The notes under the pieces were generated by a model. It did not search any database. It was given only the letters and a program-made list of their open reading frames with translations, and was not told the DNA's origin. Shown in pieces: positions 19,586-29,977 of a stretch of DNA of 64,000 bases. Position 1 is the first letter of the stretch. Every line of letters begins with the position of its first letter. Source of the stretch: Globisporangium splendens (lineage: Eukaryota > Oomycota > Peronosporomycetes > Pythiales > Pythiaceae). The stretch spans positions 1-64,000 of the forward strand of contig VFIW01000080.1 of the NCBI GenBank assembly GCA_006386115.1, given 5' to 3'. Made by a program: the position numbers and the translations under genes.

Positions 19586-22500
19586 ATGGCGGACCCACCA
19601 GCGCAGCTGCCTCCGGAAGGAGGGGGGACGTCCCCTCCCCTTCCGACTGGCGTATGGGAGCCAGCCAAGGTGGCCGAACTGAAGCGCAGGATGGTACCGG
19701 GGGGGACGGAGGCGCCAGCGGCGCCGACACGAACCTCAGTGCCGGAGGAAAGCGAGCAGAAGGAGAAAGACCTGCAACATGCAGCGTGGGTGGAGAGATT
19801 GACCAAGGTGGCGACGCGACCCTGGAAAACCAAACCAGATGCGGACCTCCGTGCCATGGTTCCAACCGAGGCTGAAGCCTTGGCCGCCTGGACGATGGGG
19901 GCATTGGTTTTACCCGCTCCACCTGCCTTCATCGCGTGCACTCACACGTACGTGCAACGCCTCACGTACCTCAAGTTCTTCGAAGACAACCTCGAAGGAA
20001 GCGTGGTCGCCGTCGTCCCGCCTCACATCCGCATCCCAGATCACGTCGCTGAGAAGACGATCCTCATGCAACTACTCGAATCCGAGCAAGAAGCAACTCC
20101 TGGGTATGCGCTCATCGGTGAATGGATCCGTGCAGTGAAGCGTCTCCACTACAACAGCGCCACCAGACGGCTGACCTTCGTCGTAAAGGATAAGCCCACA
20201 GCAGCGAGGTGGCACCGTAAAGTCATCAAGTTCCGCACCGAGAAACTCACGTTACTTAGTACGGACAAGCTGGAGGAAGAAGACGATCGAACGGACGTGA
20301 GCAACACCATTCGTGACGATGGAGCGGCACTCCAGTACCAGGTGCGGGTCCTTGCACCAGGAGTTGGCGTTGACGAGATTGATCAGATCATGTCAATGAG
20401 CACTGATTGCAAGGTGCTGTCGATCTCACGACACCACCTCGCAGGTGGCGACCTGTACGACTCCAACTTCTGGGAAGTCGTGTTCGATTCCGAGACTTGC
20501 CCGCCACAGATCGACGGAGTCACGCATATCGAAGCTCCTGGAATATCGGCGTTCCTCCACCACTTCCAACGACACTCTCGCATACCGTGCTTCAACTGTT
20601 ACGACCCGGAACACTCCAAGACCAAGTGTACCAGAAAGGAGAATGATCAGCTCCTTGGATTCCACCGGGTGTTCGCTCACGACATCAAGAGAGCTAAGAA
20701 GCTGTCCAACCTCGAGCTCCAGCATATGAGCATCGACGAACGAGTCAAGTACATCGGCAGCCTTTCTTCTGGTCTCATCAAGGTCAAGAGCAGCTTAAAA
20801 ACTGCAGCGAGCAAAAAACCTCTCCTATCGAAGGTGGATCCTCCAATGTCTCAAATGTCTGATGACTCCCCTCCACACGATTCGACCAATGCTACTGACA
20901 CGGCAACGGCAGCGGTGGTTGCACCTGAACCCAAAAACGAATGGTTCGATCCAGCGAATTTGAAGAAAGGAAAGGCAGGAGCACCAGACCCGGCGGGAGC
21001 TGCAAAGAGTGGGTCGACTGGCAGGGCGGCAGCAGATCGCGCAGGAGCTCCGCCGACACGAGAGGCAACATCAGAGCGTGCCAAAAGTGGAGGAGCGGTT
21101 CGAGTCAAGACGTCACAATCGCCGTCTCGAACTAAAGGCGGGAAGAAGTCAGCTGCAAAAACGTCAGCAAAGGATGGTGTCGCCAAACCAACAGCGGGTA
21201 AAGACAGGAAAGCGCGCGAGGCAGCACTTGAAGCTGTAATGAACAACACCAAGGTATCCCCTCCAGTGATTCATGGCCAACCAACTCCTGGCGCTAACAC
21301 GGAAGGAGAATCCTCAAGTGATGTACAGCAACCAGACGGAGGCAGCCCCTCGGCGCTGGAAATTGCGAAAGCAAAGTTGGACGTAGCCAAAGAGGCGAAT
21401 GATCATGCACTTGCTATCCACGCCAAGGCAGCCGAGATCGCTGCAACAGCAAAGAAGCGGTACCATGACGCGGCGGAGAAGGCGCACAATGCAGCACTTG
21501 ATCAAGATCAACAGGAACAAACGGAAAGTGGACCCCCTGGCGCACAGGATGAGTTTGCGGCACCTGCTCAAGGACTCCATGACCAGCTGGACAGACTGAA
21601 CCTCGAACAAAAATCTGCCGCTCAAGAGGCACAGACAGCGAAGAACAATTACAGCAACGCTGCGGCCATACTGAAGAAGGCGACCAAAAAAGTCGACAAA
21701 ATCTCCCAGGCAGGTACTACCAAGGTACAGGTTGGCCCAGCAACAAATCAGCCTCTACAAACGACCGAATCCGACACGATAAAAGAAATATTGGACGGAG
21801 AAGCAGCCGAGGAGTGCAGACGTGTCATGGCGTCGACCAGGATCCAAGCAACGCTGCGAGGGTACCTTGTGAGAGCCAAAACCAAGGATCCCGAGCCACT
21901 CCCAGACATTGCAGATACTTCCAGCAAGAACATGAAAACGAATCACGCCATGGAGACGAACGCAGAAGATCTTAGTGATGGAACTGACAGCGGTGACAAG
22001 CTCGGCAGCGCTCTGGAAACCCGCCGCGGCCACCAGCAGGGCGACTCCAACAACAACACGAGCAGTGGAGGGGTGGAACACGGTGCCACGAAGAACAAGG
22101 CAGCTTCGACTTGTGATCCCGAAGCAGAGAACGAGTCAAGCAGGGAGAGCAACTCAGGAGAGGCAAAGTTGGCCAGCAAGTCAGAATCCACAAATGGTGC
22201 GGCCGGCGAGAGTGCAGCCGCGAGCCAGTGTAATGCGGATGCCACCGATGTACACCCGCATCAGGACGCCACCGACGATGAGCCACCTCTTCCAATGGAC
22301 ATTGACAGTAAATCGGAGCTGGACACCACTCTGCGAATTCTGGACTTAGAGGACGGGTCGGTGACGCCACCGAATGGGAAAGCATCACTGCCTTTCCCTC
22401 CCGAAATGGCAGCAGCCATCCAGCGAGAGTTCCAGTCAGCCACGAATGGGAGGATGCCAGGCAACAATTCTCAATCGGGAGGAGCGGCGGGTATCACCAA

Positions 22501-24394
22501 CAGGCAGGACGGATCTGACGAAAGTGTGGCGCAATCAACCCTCGACGATCAGGAATCCAAAAACTATCGCCAGCAGCGACTGAATGATCTTTACCAAAAT
22601 GTCACTACCCAGCGAGAGGCCGATGCACACGCGGAAACACTCAAACGTTCTCGACAACGTAAACTCCCAGACACTGCCTCCCTCGAGGTACAGTCGGCGT
22701 CGATCCCAGGCGCAGCACGATCTATTTCACCGAACTCGAACAGTGGAGATTTGGCGAAAACGGAAGTGGCATGCGTCGGGGGAACAACGTCCACTGAATC
22801 TCTCATGACGCTTGCGGAATGGGCAGAATTCCTCGATCTTAAGGAGATACCGTCCATCGCCAACGGACATTGCCTGTACTACGCGATACGAAACACTGTT
22901 GCGGAGACAAGGCCAGATCTCCTCCCGGACGGCTCAGCAGACGATCAAACTTTGTGGATCAAACGGTCCCTGTTGACCACCCTCGTTGAGCGTCTTCCAG
23001 AAGAAGTGGCAACGGAGCAAATCGACATCGCACGTCTATTTAGCAAGTACGTCGGCGATGCCGGTCAGGTAGACCTCTCACTGGCGGAGATGGTGAAGCA
23101 AGTGGTTTGCAATTTGGAGGCGGCGATGGACATCCCAGTGCAGGAGAATCTCCCGGTGCAGTATTGGGGTGGAACGGACGAACTACGCATGGCTGCTCTG
23201 TGCCTCGGTTTGGACGTTTATGTGCTTGACGTACGCGCCGACGGAACAGTCTTTCCAACCAAATACACCACGAGATATGAGTCCACGGCTCCAATGTCGA
23301 CGACTGGTGCACCCCTGTTTTTGCCTCTGTCAACTGAGACGGCTCGAATCGAAGTGCTACCGGCACTGCTCTCTCGTGCTTCCCTGTTGCTCTCGAGAAC
23401 CGGAAGTGACGCAGCAGCTCATTTTGTGGCGCAAACCTTGCGGTCCGAGTCATCATTCATGACAGGCCCAAGCCTACCCACCACTGACGGTGACAGTTCC
23501 AGGTTGACAGCATCCGGCGCTGACAATGTGACACCTTGCAAAGACGAGAGATCCCAAGGGCAAGGCGACGACACGCAACGCAGTGACGACTTCGGAACAC
23601 CACCACCCTCGCTGCCAGCGCTGCGGCGGGCTCCAGCAGCGGTGCTCCATCTGGAGAGAGTACAGCGAATGGTTGGAACAAAACTGGACATTAGCCGCCT
23701 CACTGGGCCGGAAAAAGTCTACCGTCGGCAAAGGCAGAAGGAAAATGTCTCAGCTATCGATCGCTGGTACAAGGCAAACCGAAAAAGCAAGGGATTCTCA
23801 GCTCCTGTAGTTCTGGCGAATGAAGGGGGGAAAATCGGCGAATGGATCCCAGCGCATTGCGACGCACTTGTCGATCTACTGAGAACAATTCCACACCCAC
23901 TTGACGCCCTCAGGACCCTCCCGTTCAAGTCGCTCCTCGAGTTCGGAGACACAATCAATAGCCAATCCCAATTGGAGCTAATTCGCTATCACGCCACTGA
24001 CGACGCGCTCCCTCAACAAATCCGAGCACTGTGCAACAAGAGGATCACAGCGATTACAGCAATTCCCCAGGGTCCGACTCGCTGGAAAATGACTGACGAC
24101 ATCTCGTGGTGGAGTCGCCTGGAGGCCATGGACGATGACCTCCTCACTGGAACGACCAACACGCAGCTGGATCATGAGTATTGGGCGATCCTAAACGTCG
24201 TCAGCGTGATCATGCCGCGCCGGTTTCTCCCGCACAGCACCAGTGGGATGGTTTTACCTGACACACGCGCCTATGTCTACGAACACGCCTCAGATATCAA
24301 AACAGTGGTTGACGACATCGTAGACAACAAGTCCTGGGCCCAAGCAGTGCCCCATTGTGAATATGGGCACCGCGGGACTCCCGACCAGTACTAA
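19586..24394 (+). CDS. LINE-B ORF1: CCHC, IQ-like and OTU-like multidomain protein
   Basis: A 1,602-residue protein, much longer than usual LINE ORF1 proteins, which bind the element RNA. Residues about 110-330 are basic and mixed alpha/beta, possibly the RNA-binding fold. CFNCYDPEHSKTKC (335-348) is a gag-type zinc knuckle. Residues 400-1050 are Ala/Lys/Glu/Ser-rich and partly coiled-coil, with an IQ-like motif IQATLRGYLVRAK at 753-765. Around 1085-1285 an OTU-type cysteine-protease-like domain is visible: ANGHCLYYAIRN with candidate nucleophile Cys1096, and AAHFVAQ with candidate His1279. The usual Asp of the DGNC motif is Asn1093 here. The C-terminal 320 residues are unassigned. The ATG at 19586 is chosen because the frame upstream belongs to the leader and LINE-A. 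It overlaps ORF2 by 32 nt. Confidence 0.85.
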   Translation: MADPPAQLPPEGGGTSPPLPTGVWEPAKVAELKRRMVPGGTEAPAAPTRTSVPEESEQKEKDLQHAAWVERLTKVATRPWKTKPDADLRAMVPTEAEALAAWTMGALVLPAPPAFIACTHTYVQRLTYLKFFEDNLEGSVVAVVPPHIRIPDHVAEKTILMQLLESEQEATPGYALIGEWIRAVKRLHYNSATRRLTFVVKDKPTAARWHRKVIKFRTEKLTLLSTDKLEEEDDRTDVSNTIRDDGAALQYQVRVLAPGVGVDEIDQIMSMSTDCKVLSISRHHLAGGDLYDSNFWEVVFDSETCPPQIDGVTHIEAPGISAFLHHFQRHSRIPCFNCYDPEHSKTKCTRKENDQLLGFHRVFAHDIKRAKKLSNLELQHMSIDERVKYIGSLSSGLIKVKSSLKTAASKKPLLSKVDPPMSQMSDDSPPHDSTNATDTATAAVVAPEPKNEWFDPANLKKGKAGAPDPAGAAKSGSTGRAAADRAGAPPTREATSERAKSGGAVRVKTSQSPSRTKGGKKSAAKTSAKDGVAKPTAGKDRKAREAALEAVMNNTKVSPPVIHGQPTPGANTEGESSSDVQQPDGGSPSALEIAKAKLDVAKEANDHALAIHAKAAEIAATAKKRYHDAAEKAHNAALDQDQQEQTESGPPGAQDEFAAPAQGLHDQLDRLNLEQKSAAQEAQTAKNNYSNAAAILKKATKKVDKISQAGTTKVQVGPATNQPLQTTESDTIKEILDGEAAEECRRVMASTRIQATLRGYLVRAKTKDPEPLPDIADTSSKNMKTNHAMETNAEDLSDGTDSGDKLGSALETRRGHQQGDSNNNTSSGGVEHGATKNKAASTCDPEAENESSRESNSGEAKLASKSESTNGAAGESAAASQCNADATDVHPHQDATDDEPPLPMDIDSKSELDTTLRILDLEDGSVTPPNGKASLPFPPEMAAAIQREFQSATNGRMPGNNSQSGGAAGITNRQDGSDESVAQSTLDDQESKNYRQQRLNDLYQNVTTQREADAHAETLKRSRQRKLPDTASLEVQSASIPGAARSISPNSNSGDLAKTEVACVGGTTSTESLMTLAEWAEFLDLKEIPSIANGHCLYYAIRNTVAETRPDLLPDGSADDQTLWIKRSLLTTLVERLPEEVATEQIDIARLFSKYVGDAGQVDLSLAEMVKQVVCNLEAAMDIPVQENLPVQYWGGTDELRMAALCLGLDVYVLDVRADGTVFPTKYTTRYESTAPMSTTGAPLFLPLSTETARIEVLPALLSRASLLLSRTGSDAAAHFVAQTLRSESSFMTGPSLPTTDGDSSRLTASGADNVTPCKDERSQGQGDDTQRSDDFGTPPPSLPALRRAPAAVLHLERVQRMVGTKLDISRLTGPEKVYRRQRQKENVSAIDRWYKANRKSKGFSAPVVLANEGGKIGEWIPAHCDALVDLLRTIPHPLDALRTLPFKSLLEFGDTINSQSQLELIRYHATDDALPQQIRALCNKRITAITAIPQGPTRWKMTDDISWWSRLEAMDDDLLTGTTNTQLDHEYWAILNVVSVIMPRRFLPHSTSGMVLPDTRAYVYEHASDIKTVVDDIVDNKSWAQAVPHCEYGHRGTPDQY

Positions 24395-27300
24395 GGGCAC
24401 CCGACGTGCCAACACTCGAAAACTCAACCGGGCCGGGAGTTTTCGGGAAAGAGGAGCACTCCACTCCTCCCACACGACCCGGAGGGAATCGTCTGCTGTG
24501 CGGCAATCCAAAGACATCCAAGATCCAACGAGGAGCGCAGGGGAACAAAAGCAGGACCTCTCGCAACGACTCATCCATGATTACTTTGGAGACTTGGATG
24601 ACGCTCAACGATCACGACAACTGACTCAACAATTTCAGGAGCATGCGGGAGTCATGAAGAAACAACGCGAGAGGCAAAGAAAGAGAAGAAACAAATTCAA
24701 CAACCAAGACTCGACACTCGGGCTCCACACCCAGAATGTTATGGGGTTGGTCAAGACTCCGGCGAGCCTGGACGCATGGTTTTCGCATTTCAGACAGCGA
24801 CAGACGTGTGGGGGACTCGACTTGGTGTTTCTTCAAGAGACGCATGTGCTGGAGAGTGAGGTGCCAAGCATGCAACGAGGGTACAGCCGATTCTGGGGAT
24901 TCAATGACGCAGTCAGCGGACGGCTCTTCTCAGCGTGGTCGGGAGCTCCTGAACGACGAGGTGGTGTTGCCATCCTGCTCAACCCCTACTCGTCCATCCA
25001 AACCATCGATCCATACCTGCAAGACAAGTGGACCGCCCACTGGATGGCAGCCAAAGTTCAAGTCTTCGGAACCCCAGTGCTGCTGATCAACTGCTATGCA
25101 CCCTCAGGCATGGTCGGTCGAGAAGCTCTATTCAACTCACTCCGGGACTTAGAACTGCAGCATGACGGACCGGTATTCTGCGGAGGGGACTACAACTGTA
25201 CGCTTCTTGGAGCTGCCGACAGGTCTTACACTCCCACGGTGAAGCATCACGACTCAGGAGCATTACGCAAGCTAATCGAGGCATGGAATCTGGTGGACGT
25301 GCTAACAGATGATGCTCTGGAGGCAGTGGACGCACGGGAGATCCCAGCTTTCCAGAAGCGCCATCACACCTATTTCTACACTCTTCCTGGAGGAGGAACA
25401 GCCAGTAGCAGGCTGGATCGTTGGTACTGCAGCCGGGATCATGAGGACTGGGTGCGCAACGTTGCCCAATCAGTCGCCGCACCATACTCAGATCACAACG
25501 GCGTCACGATCAGAGTGGCGCCACCCGATAAAGTCATTCAACGTAAACTCCCGCGGAAGGTGTACCCAGTCCCAGTGTACTCTGAGGCTCAGGGGGGGGA
25601 CGCGACTGCGGCCTTTTTCGCAGAGGCCACGACTGCTCTCTCTTCTTTGATCCAGAAGCACACGAATGCGGTAGAATGTGCGCGAGCAACTGCGGACTGG
25701 TGGGACAACGCAAAGCTGGCGCTCAGGAAATCCTACATCAACGCAAAAAAGGTGGCGAGGACCAAGATCACTAACAGCTACAGACAGCGCATCGCCAGAT
25801 TGCAAGCGAAGCTGGATACAATTCCGTGTGCCGATCGCAGTGCTTCCGGGCCACGACCAGTTGAGCAGGGTGTCGAACCAGAAGGCCAGACGACAGTGGC
25901 GCAACTGCGACGAGCGATCGCGGATTGTAAGACCAAGTGGCAACGCGCGAAAAAGCAAGCACTTTTACGAGATCACTCCTACCATCCGACGCGATCGTCC
26001 CAGCACTTTTTCAGGCGAGTGTCTACCAAGTTCATGGACAACACAATCTATACACTAGGAGGGAGAGCCAGTCACGGACCGAATCGGTCGCGGGAACTTG
26101 CGGACGACATGATGCGGGGGTGGAGAGCGACAATGCAGCAGACTCCATGCAAGCCTGACAAGATCCGCTGCTTCCTGGAAGGTGTTTCTGGAGGAGACAA
26201 TCATGTCGATCTGAGTAGCATCTGCGCGCCGATCCAAGAAGACGAGGTGAAGCTAGCAATACGGAAATGCCAACGCGGGAAAGCGCATGGCCCAGACGAA
26301 TTGGGCAATGACTGGTACCGCGACTGCGTGACCGACTTGGTACCATTAATGACGACGCTCTTCAACACATGGCTCGCTAGAGGCGTCATCCCTAGCTCTT
26401 TTGGCGCCGCGCACGTGCAGTGCATCAAGAAGAGTCGGACGTCGGCGACACCATTAGAGCACAGACCAATCGCTCTATTGAATTCGGATTACAAGGTGTT
26501 CACACGGATTTTCGCGACGAGACTGAGGCCCATGATGCCTCTTCTAGTGCACGCCAAGCAAGCAGGATTTGTCCCGGGCCGATACATCACCACGGTGATT
26601 GACACTCTGAACGCTGCGAAGGCTGCGGCGAACTCCAACCCAGCTTTACGTCGAGCGCTTGCGTTGCTCCTCGACTTCGCCAAGGCGTACGACTCGCTTG
26701 ACAGAGACTTTCTGACTCAGGCACTTGAATCGTTGGGATTCCAGGTGGATTTCGTACGACTGGTGTCCGCGCTTCATGCCAACACAAGCTGCCAGTTCAT
26801 GGTCAATGGCTTCCTATCGCGCTCAATGGCGGTAACTTGCGGGATCAGACAGGGGTGCCCACTGGCGCCACTCCTGTTTATCCTCGCTCTCGAAATGCTC
26901 TACAGGAAGATTGAGAAGGAACCGCTTATTCGAGGGGTCCAACTGTCCAACGGCGAGACAACTGCAACGATCAAGGTCAGCGGCTTTGCGGATGATACCA
27001 CGATCTATGTGCAGGACCCATCAGAAGTACCCGCGGTCCTGAAGATACTGGACGATTTCGGAGCAGCGTCAGGACTGAAGATCAACGTAGCCAAGTCCCT
27101 GGCATTGCCATTGCATCAACAAGCCGCTGTGACGAGGGCAGACGTGCACGGGTTGGCAGTGATGGGACGCCAGGATCACTGCCGGTATCTTGGAATCCAG
27201 ATTGGGCAAACGGCAGGATCGCAAGCCAATTGGGACAATGCAATCAAGGGGTTACAGGCACGACTACATTTGGCGCGCATCAAAACGAACTCAGTCGCTC

Positions 27301-29846
27301 AACGCGCGCTGCTCGCCAAGGCAGTGATCATCCCAAAGGTGCTGTACGTCGCGCGTCACGAGTGGCCAACAGTGCACACGGTCAATCGCCTACAACAACT
27401 AGTCAAGCGTTTTGTGTGGGGAACGCGAGCAGGCGAGCACGTCAAGGCGTGGATGGCTGAAGAACAAGCTGAGTTGCCACTTCGAGACGGCGGCTTGGGC
27501 ATTCCAGATGTACGATGCGAGCTTATCACACATGCGACGACTGCAGTAGCAAGGTGGGCTGCCAACTCGTGCCCATTTGTCGCGCTCGTCGGCGATGTTT
27601 TGCAGAACGGCGACGGACAAGGCACCAGCTACATCACTCCTGTGCTCAAAACCAGGGAGTCTAGAACGCATACTCATGGTCCCCGTTACCACTCCACGCT
27701 GTGGACCACTGGAGCGCGGAACCTGAGCGACGCGCGTGCGATGGCGCACACGGACTCAGATATTGCGGATATAAAGCGCACGGCTACCGCTTTCCTGCCA
27801 GCCTTCCACGCCGCGAAATGGGACCAATCTTCTTTCACAGTTCGGCTGGATCACAAAATCGACCCATGGCTCCGAGGGCTCCTGCGGGATCGGAGCGCTG
27901 ATCGCGGACCCTTTTGCGACGAGTGGCTCCCGTACGCATCCATCAGCGTGTCAGACTGGCTGATCGATCGAAATGGGTCGCGTTATCAGCTATCAACCTC
28001 CACAGGGATCGCAGAAGGATGCAGGGTACTAAGGGATCTGGTCGAGTGGACGTGGGTCGCGAAAGGCGTGCTCACGTTCAGACTCATTCGAGCAGAGTCG
28101 TCACCGTCAGGACCTACCCGGCGGGTCTTCGAGAGACTTTGCGCGGCGCTGGTGTACAACTTCCCACACTTGCTGTACCGACCACGACGCCGAACACTCC
28201 TTCGTCCGACGGAGACAGCATTAGAACAGCACCATGAATGGAATCTGGACACGGCAGCATCTTCGCTCATCCACTCTGACGCCACACTTCAACACGCCAG
28301 CAGACCCATCTCAACAACAACTAGCTGCGATGTGGCTGCATCTCTGGACGTTCCAGGCTCCGCTACGACCTTCCATGCTCACCCGCACTTATCGAGGTTG
28401 GTGCAGATATGGGGAGGTAAAGCACGTTGGAAACCAAACAGGCGAAGGTACCTGCTCCACTCAGCGCAACGCAGGCGCTCAATCGGTCAAGCTTTCAGAG
28501 ACGCAGCTATCGCCAAACAAGCACCTGAAGGGACGGGAATGAACCAAGGGCTGACATTACTCAAGTGGAAGGAGTTGTATCAAATCCCCGGGGTCTCGTC
28601 GTATTGTTCGCAAACTCTTGTCAGGCTCAAAGCAAACAAGACCCCACTCTGGAATAGGGTGGCTGGAAACCTGTCCTGCCCGCACTCGCGTTGCGGCTCC
28701 AAGACAACAGCGACACCTCAACACGTATTCTGGGACTGTCCGATAGCCAGAGCTGCGTGGAATCGTCACCTCCGGCAGTGGGGAAACTTGGGATTCCAAC
28801 CGACAGAGGAGTCTCAACTGTGGATCTTCAGCTTGGGTCTCCCGGACATGCCAGCAACAGCCTGGGAGTCGATCCGAGAGCACCTGCCCCCTACTACCAC
28901 AAACACCGACCACTACCTTGACGAGCTCTTTCCAGTTGCGCACATGCTGTGGCGCCACATGGCCGCAACTACGATCCATGGCATCTGGTGTGCGAGGCTC
29001 AGAAAAATGGAAACGCCCAGTCTCACTGAGCCCGCGATCACAGCGGTGCTCAACACATCGCTTCACTCCAGCCTCCTCAACCTCCAGCGCCTCATGATTT
29101 CCCATCCTCGCGACTCGACCGACTCAGCACGCGGATCGGTACTCCGGGCGTTCGTGGATACACTGCGGGATCCTTTTATCCAACCCCTGGGGCAGCTCCC
29201 CACTAGTCCAGCCGACACCGGAGGCCGCTTCCTCCTCTTCTTCGACGGCGGATCCAGAGGAAACCCTGGCCCAGGTGGGTCCGGAGCAGTCATCGTCTGG
29301 GTGCATGCGGAAACACACACCGCGAAAGTGGTATGGATCGCGAGCATGGCATACGGCCATCGCTCGACGACCAACAACACAGCGGAGTACTGGGGGCTGG
29401 TTCATGGGCTTCGGGAAGCATACGACAGATCTTATGTACCACTGAATGTGATCGGGGATAGCGCCATCATCATATCGCAGCAACGACGACGTCGCCCTCC
29501 CAAGAACGCTCGCCTCCTGGTTCTGTACCACAAAGCGCGCCGCATAGCTGACGTGATCGGCGTGCAAAGCTGGACTCACCACTACCGCTCATACAACAAG
29601 ATGGCCGACAAGGCTGCCAACATTGCGATGGATACACATACCTCGCAACAAGCAAACGCCACATCTGGACGGGAGATCTTCCGCGACATCAACCAGTTCA
29701 GGCAAAACGACGTCATGCATTGGCTGGAAGGATCCGGTAGCGGAAACGCAGACAACTGCGCAAGACCATCCTTCCATGACCTCCCGCACACACAAGTCCA
29801 TCTCCTCCGGGAGTATCTCGATTCGGTGGCCTCCACAAAGCTGTAG
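24363..29846 (+). CDS. LINE-B ORF2: endonuclease, reverse transcriptase, RNase H
   Basis: A 1,827-residue polyprotein that nicks DNA and primes reverse transcription of the element at the nick. Residues about 120-380 are an AP-type endonuclease (TQNVMG, LQETHV at 157, GGDYNCTL, SDHNGVTIRV near 376). Residues about 620-900 are the reverse transcriptase (LLLDFAKAYDSLDRD, GIRQGCPLAPLLF, FADD at 875-878). A CCHC-like finger CPHSRCGSKTTATPQHVFWD lies near 1440. Residues 1625-1790 are RNase H (FFDGGSRGNPGPGG with Asp1628, NNTAEYWGL, IGDSAII, NKMADKAANIAMD). No stop or frameshift was seen. The ATG at 24363 overlaps the end of ORF1 by 32 nt, suggesting reinitiation. Confidence 0.93.
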   Translation: MGTAGLPTSTKGTRRANTRKLNRAGSFRERGALHSSHTTRRESSAVRQSKDIQDPTRSAGEQKQDLSQRLIHDYFGDLDDAQRSRQLTQQFQEHAGVMKKQRERQRKRRNKFNNQDSTLGLHTQNVMGLVKTPASLDAWFSHFRQRQTCGGLDLVFLQETHVLESEVPSMQRGYSRFWGFNDAVSGRLFSAWSGAPERRGGVAILLNPYSSIQTIDPYLQDKWTAHWMAAKVQVFGTPVLLINCYAPSGMVGREALFNSLRDLELQHDGPVFCGGDYNCTLLGAADRSYTPTVKHHDSGALRKLIEAWNLVDVLTDDALEAVDAREIPAFQKRHHTYFYTLPGGGTASSRLDRWYCSRDHEDWVRNVAQSVAAPYSDHNGVTIRVAPPDKVIQRKLPRKVYPVPVYSEAQGGDATAAFFAEATTALSSLIQKHTNAVECARATADWWDNAKLALRKSYINAKKVARTKITNSYRQRIARLQAKLDTIPCADRSASGPRPVEQGVEPEGQTTVAQLRRAIADCKTKWQRAKKQALLRDHSYHPTRSSQHFFRRVSTKFMDNTIYTLGGRASHGPNRSRELADDMMRGWRATMQQTPCKPDKIRCFLEGVSGGDNHVDLSSICAPIQEDEVKLAIRKCQRGKAHGPDELGNDWYRDCVTDLVPLMTTLFNTWLARGVIPSSFGAAHVQCIKKSRTSATPLEHRPIALLNSDYKVFTRIFATRLRPMMPLLVHAKQAGFVPGRYITTVIDTLNAAKAAANSNPALRRALALLLDFAKAYDSLDRDFLTQALESLGFQVDFVRLVSALHANTSCQFMVNGFLSRSMAVTCGIRQGCPLAPLLFILALEMLYRKIEKEPLIRGVQLSNGETTATIKVSGFADDTTIYVQDPSEVPAVLKILDDFGAASGLKINVAKSLALPLHQQAAVTRADVHGLAVMGRQDHCRYLGIQIGQTAGSQANWDNAIKGLQARLHLARIKTNSVAQRALLAKAVIIPKVLYVARHEWPTVHTVNRLQQLVKRFVWGTRAGEHVKAWMAEEQAELPLRDGGLGIPDVRCELITHATTAVARWAANSCPFVALVGDVLQNGDGQGTSYITPVLKTRESRTHTHGPRYHSTLWTTGARNLSDARAMAHTDSDIADIKRTATAFLPAFHAAKWDQSSFTVRLDHKIDPWLRGLLRDRSADRGPFCDEWLPYASISVSDWLIDRNGSRYQLSTSTGIAEGCRVLRDLVEWTWVAKGVLTFRLIRAESSPSGPTRRVFERLCAALVYNFPHLLYRPRRRTLLRPTETALEQHHEWNLDTAASSLIHSDATLQHASRPISTTTSCDVAASLDVPGSATTFHAHPHLSRLVQIWGGKARWKPNRRRYLLHSAQRRRSIGQAFRDAAIAKQAPEGTGMNQGLTLLKWKELYQIPGVSSYCSQTLVRLKANKTPLWNRVAGNLSCPHSRCGSKTTATPQHVFWDCPIARAAWNRHLRQWGNLGFQPTEESQLWIFSLGLPDMPATAWESIREHLPPTTTNTDHYLDELFPVAHMLWRHMAATTIHGIWCARLRKMETPSLTEPAITAVLNTSLHSSLLNLQRLMISHPRDSTDSARGSVLRAFVDTLRDPFIQPLGQLPTSPADTGGRFLLFFDGGSRGNPGPGGSGAVIVWVHAETHTAKVVWIASMAYGHRSTTNNTAEYWGLVHGLREAYDRSYVPLNVIGDSAIIISQQRRRRPPKNARLLVLYHKARRIADVIGVQSWTHHYRSYNKMADKAANIAMDTHTSQQANATSGREIFRDINQFRQNDVMHWLEGSGSGNADNCARPSFHDLPHTQVHLLREYLDSVASTKL

Positions 29847-29964
29847 AGGTTAACCGGATCACCTTCTTCTATGTCGAAGTCACTACGGTAGCATAGACAT
29901 ATATTATGGATATTGTAAGTCTCTTGAAGTACTTAAATATACCTCACCTCTCATCATCATCATC

Positions 29965-29977
29965 AAAAAATGGTCCG
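29965..29977. repeat. 13-bp target-site duplication of LINE-B (right)
   Basis: AAAAAATGGTCCG directly after the TCATCATCATC 3' end. LINE-A coding sequence resumes immediately. Confidence 0.88.

Larger units (their letters stand above)
19424..29964 (+). mobile_element. LINE-B, apparently full-length LINE inserted in LINE-A
   Basis: A 10.5-kb non-LTR retrotransposon with two long intact ORFs, a short 5' leader, and a 3' end in a TCATCATCATC run instead of a long poly(A). It is flanked by a 13-bp target duplication. ORF2 has endonuclease, reverse transcriptase, zinc finger and RNase H, the layout of the RNase H-bearing LINE groups (I/Tad-like); exact clade not assigned. It could be autonomous. 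Confidence 0.92.

Noticed and set aside
18858..19682. 274-codon frame as an independent gene
   Set aside because: It is the second frame of the LINE-A endonuclease running into the LINE-B leader.
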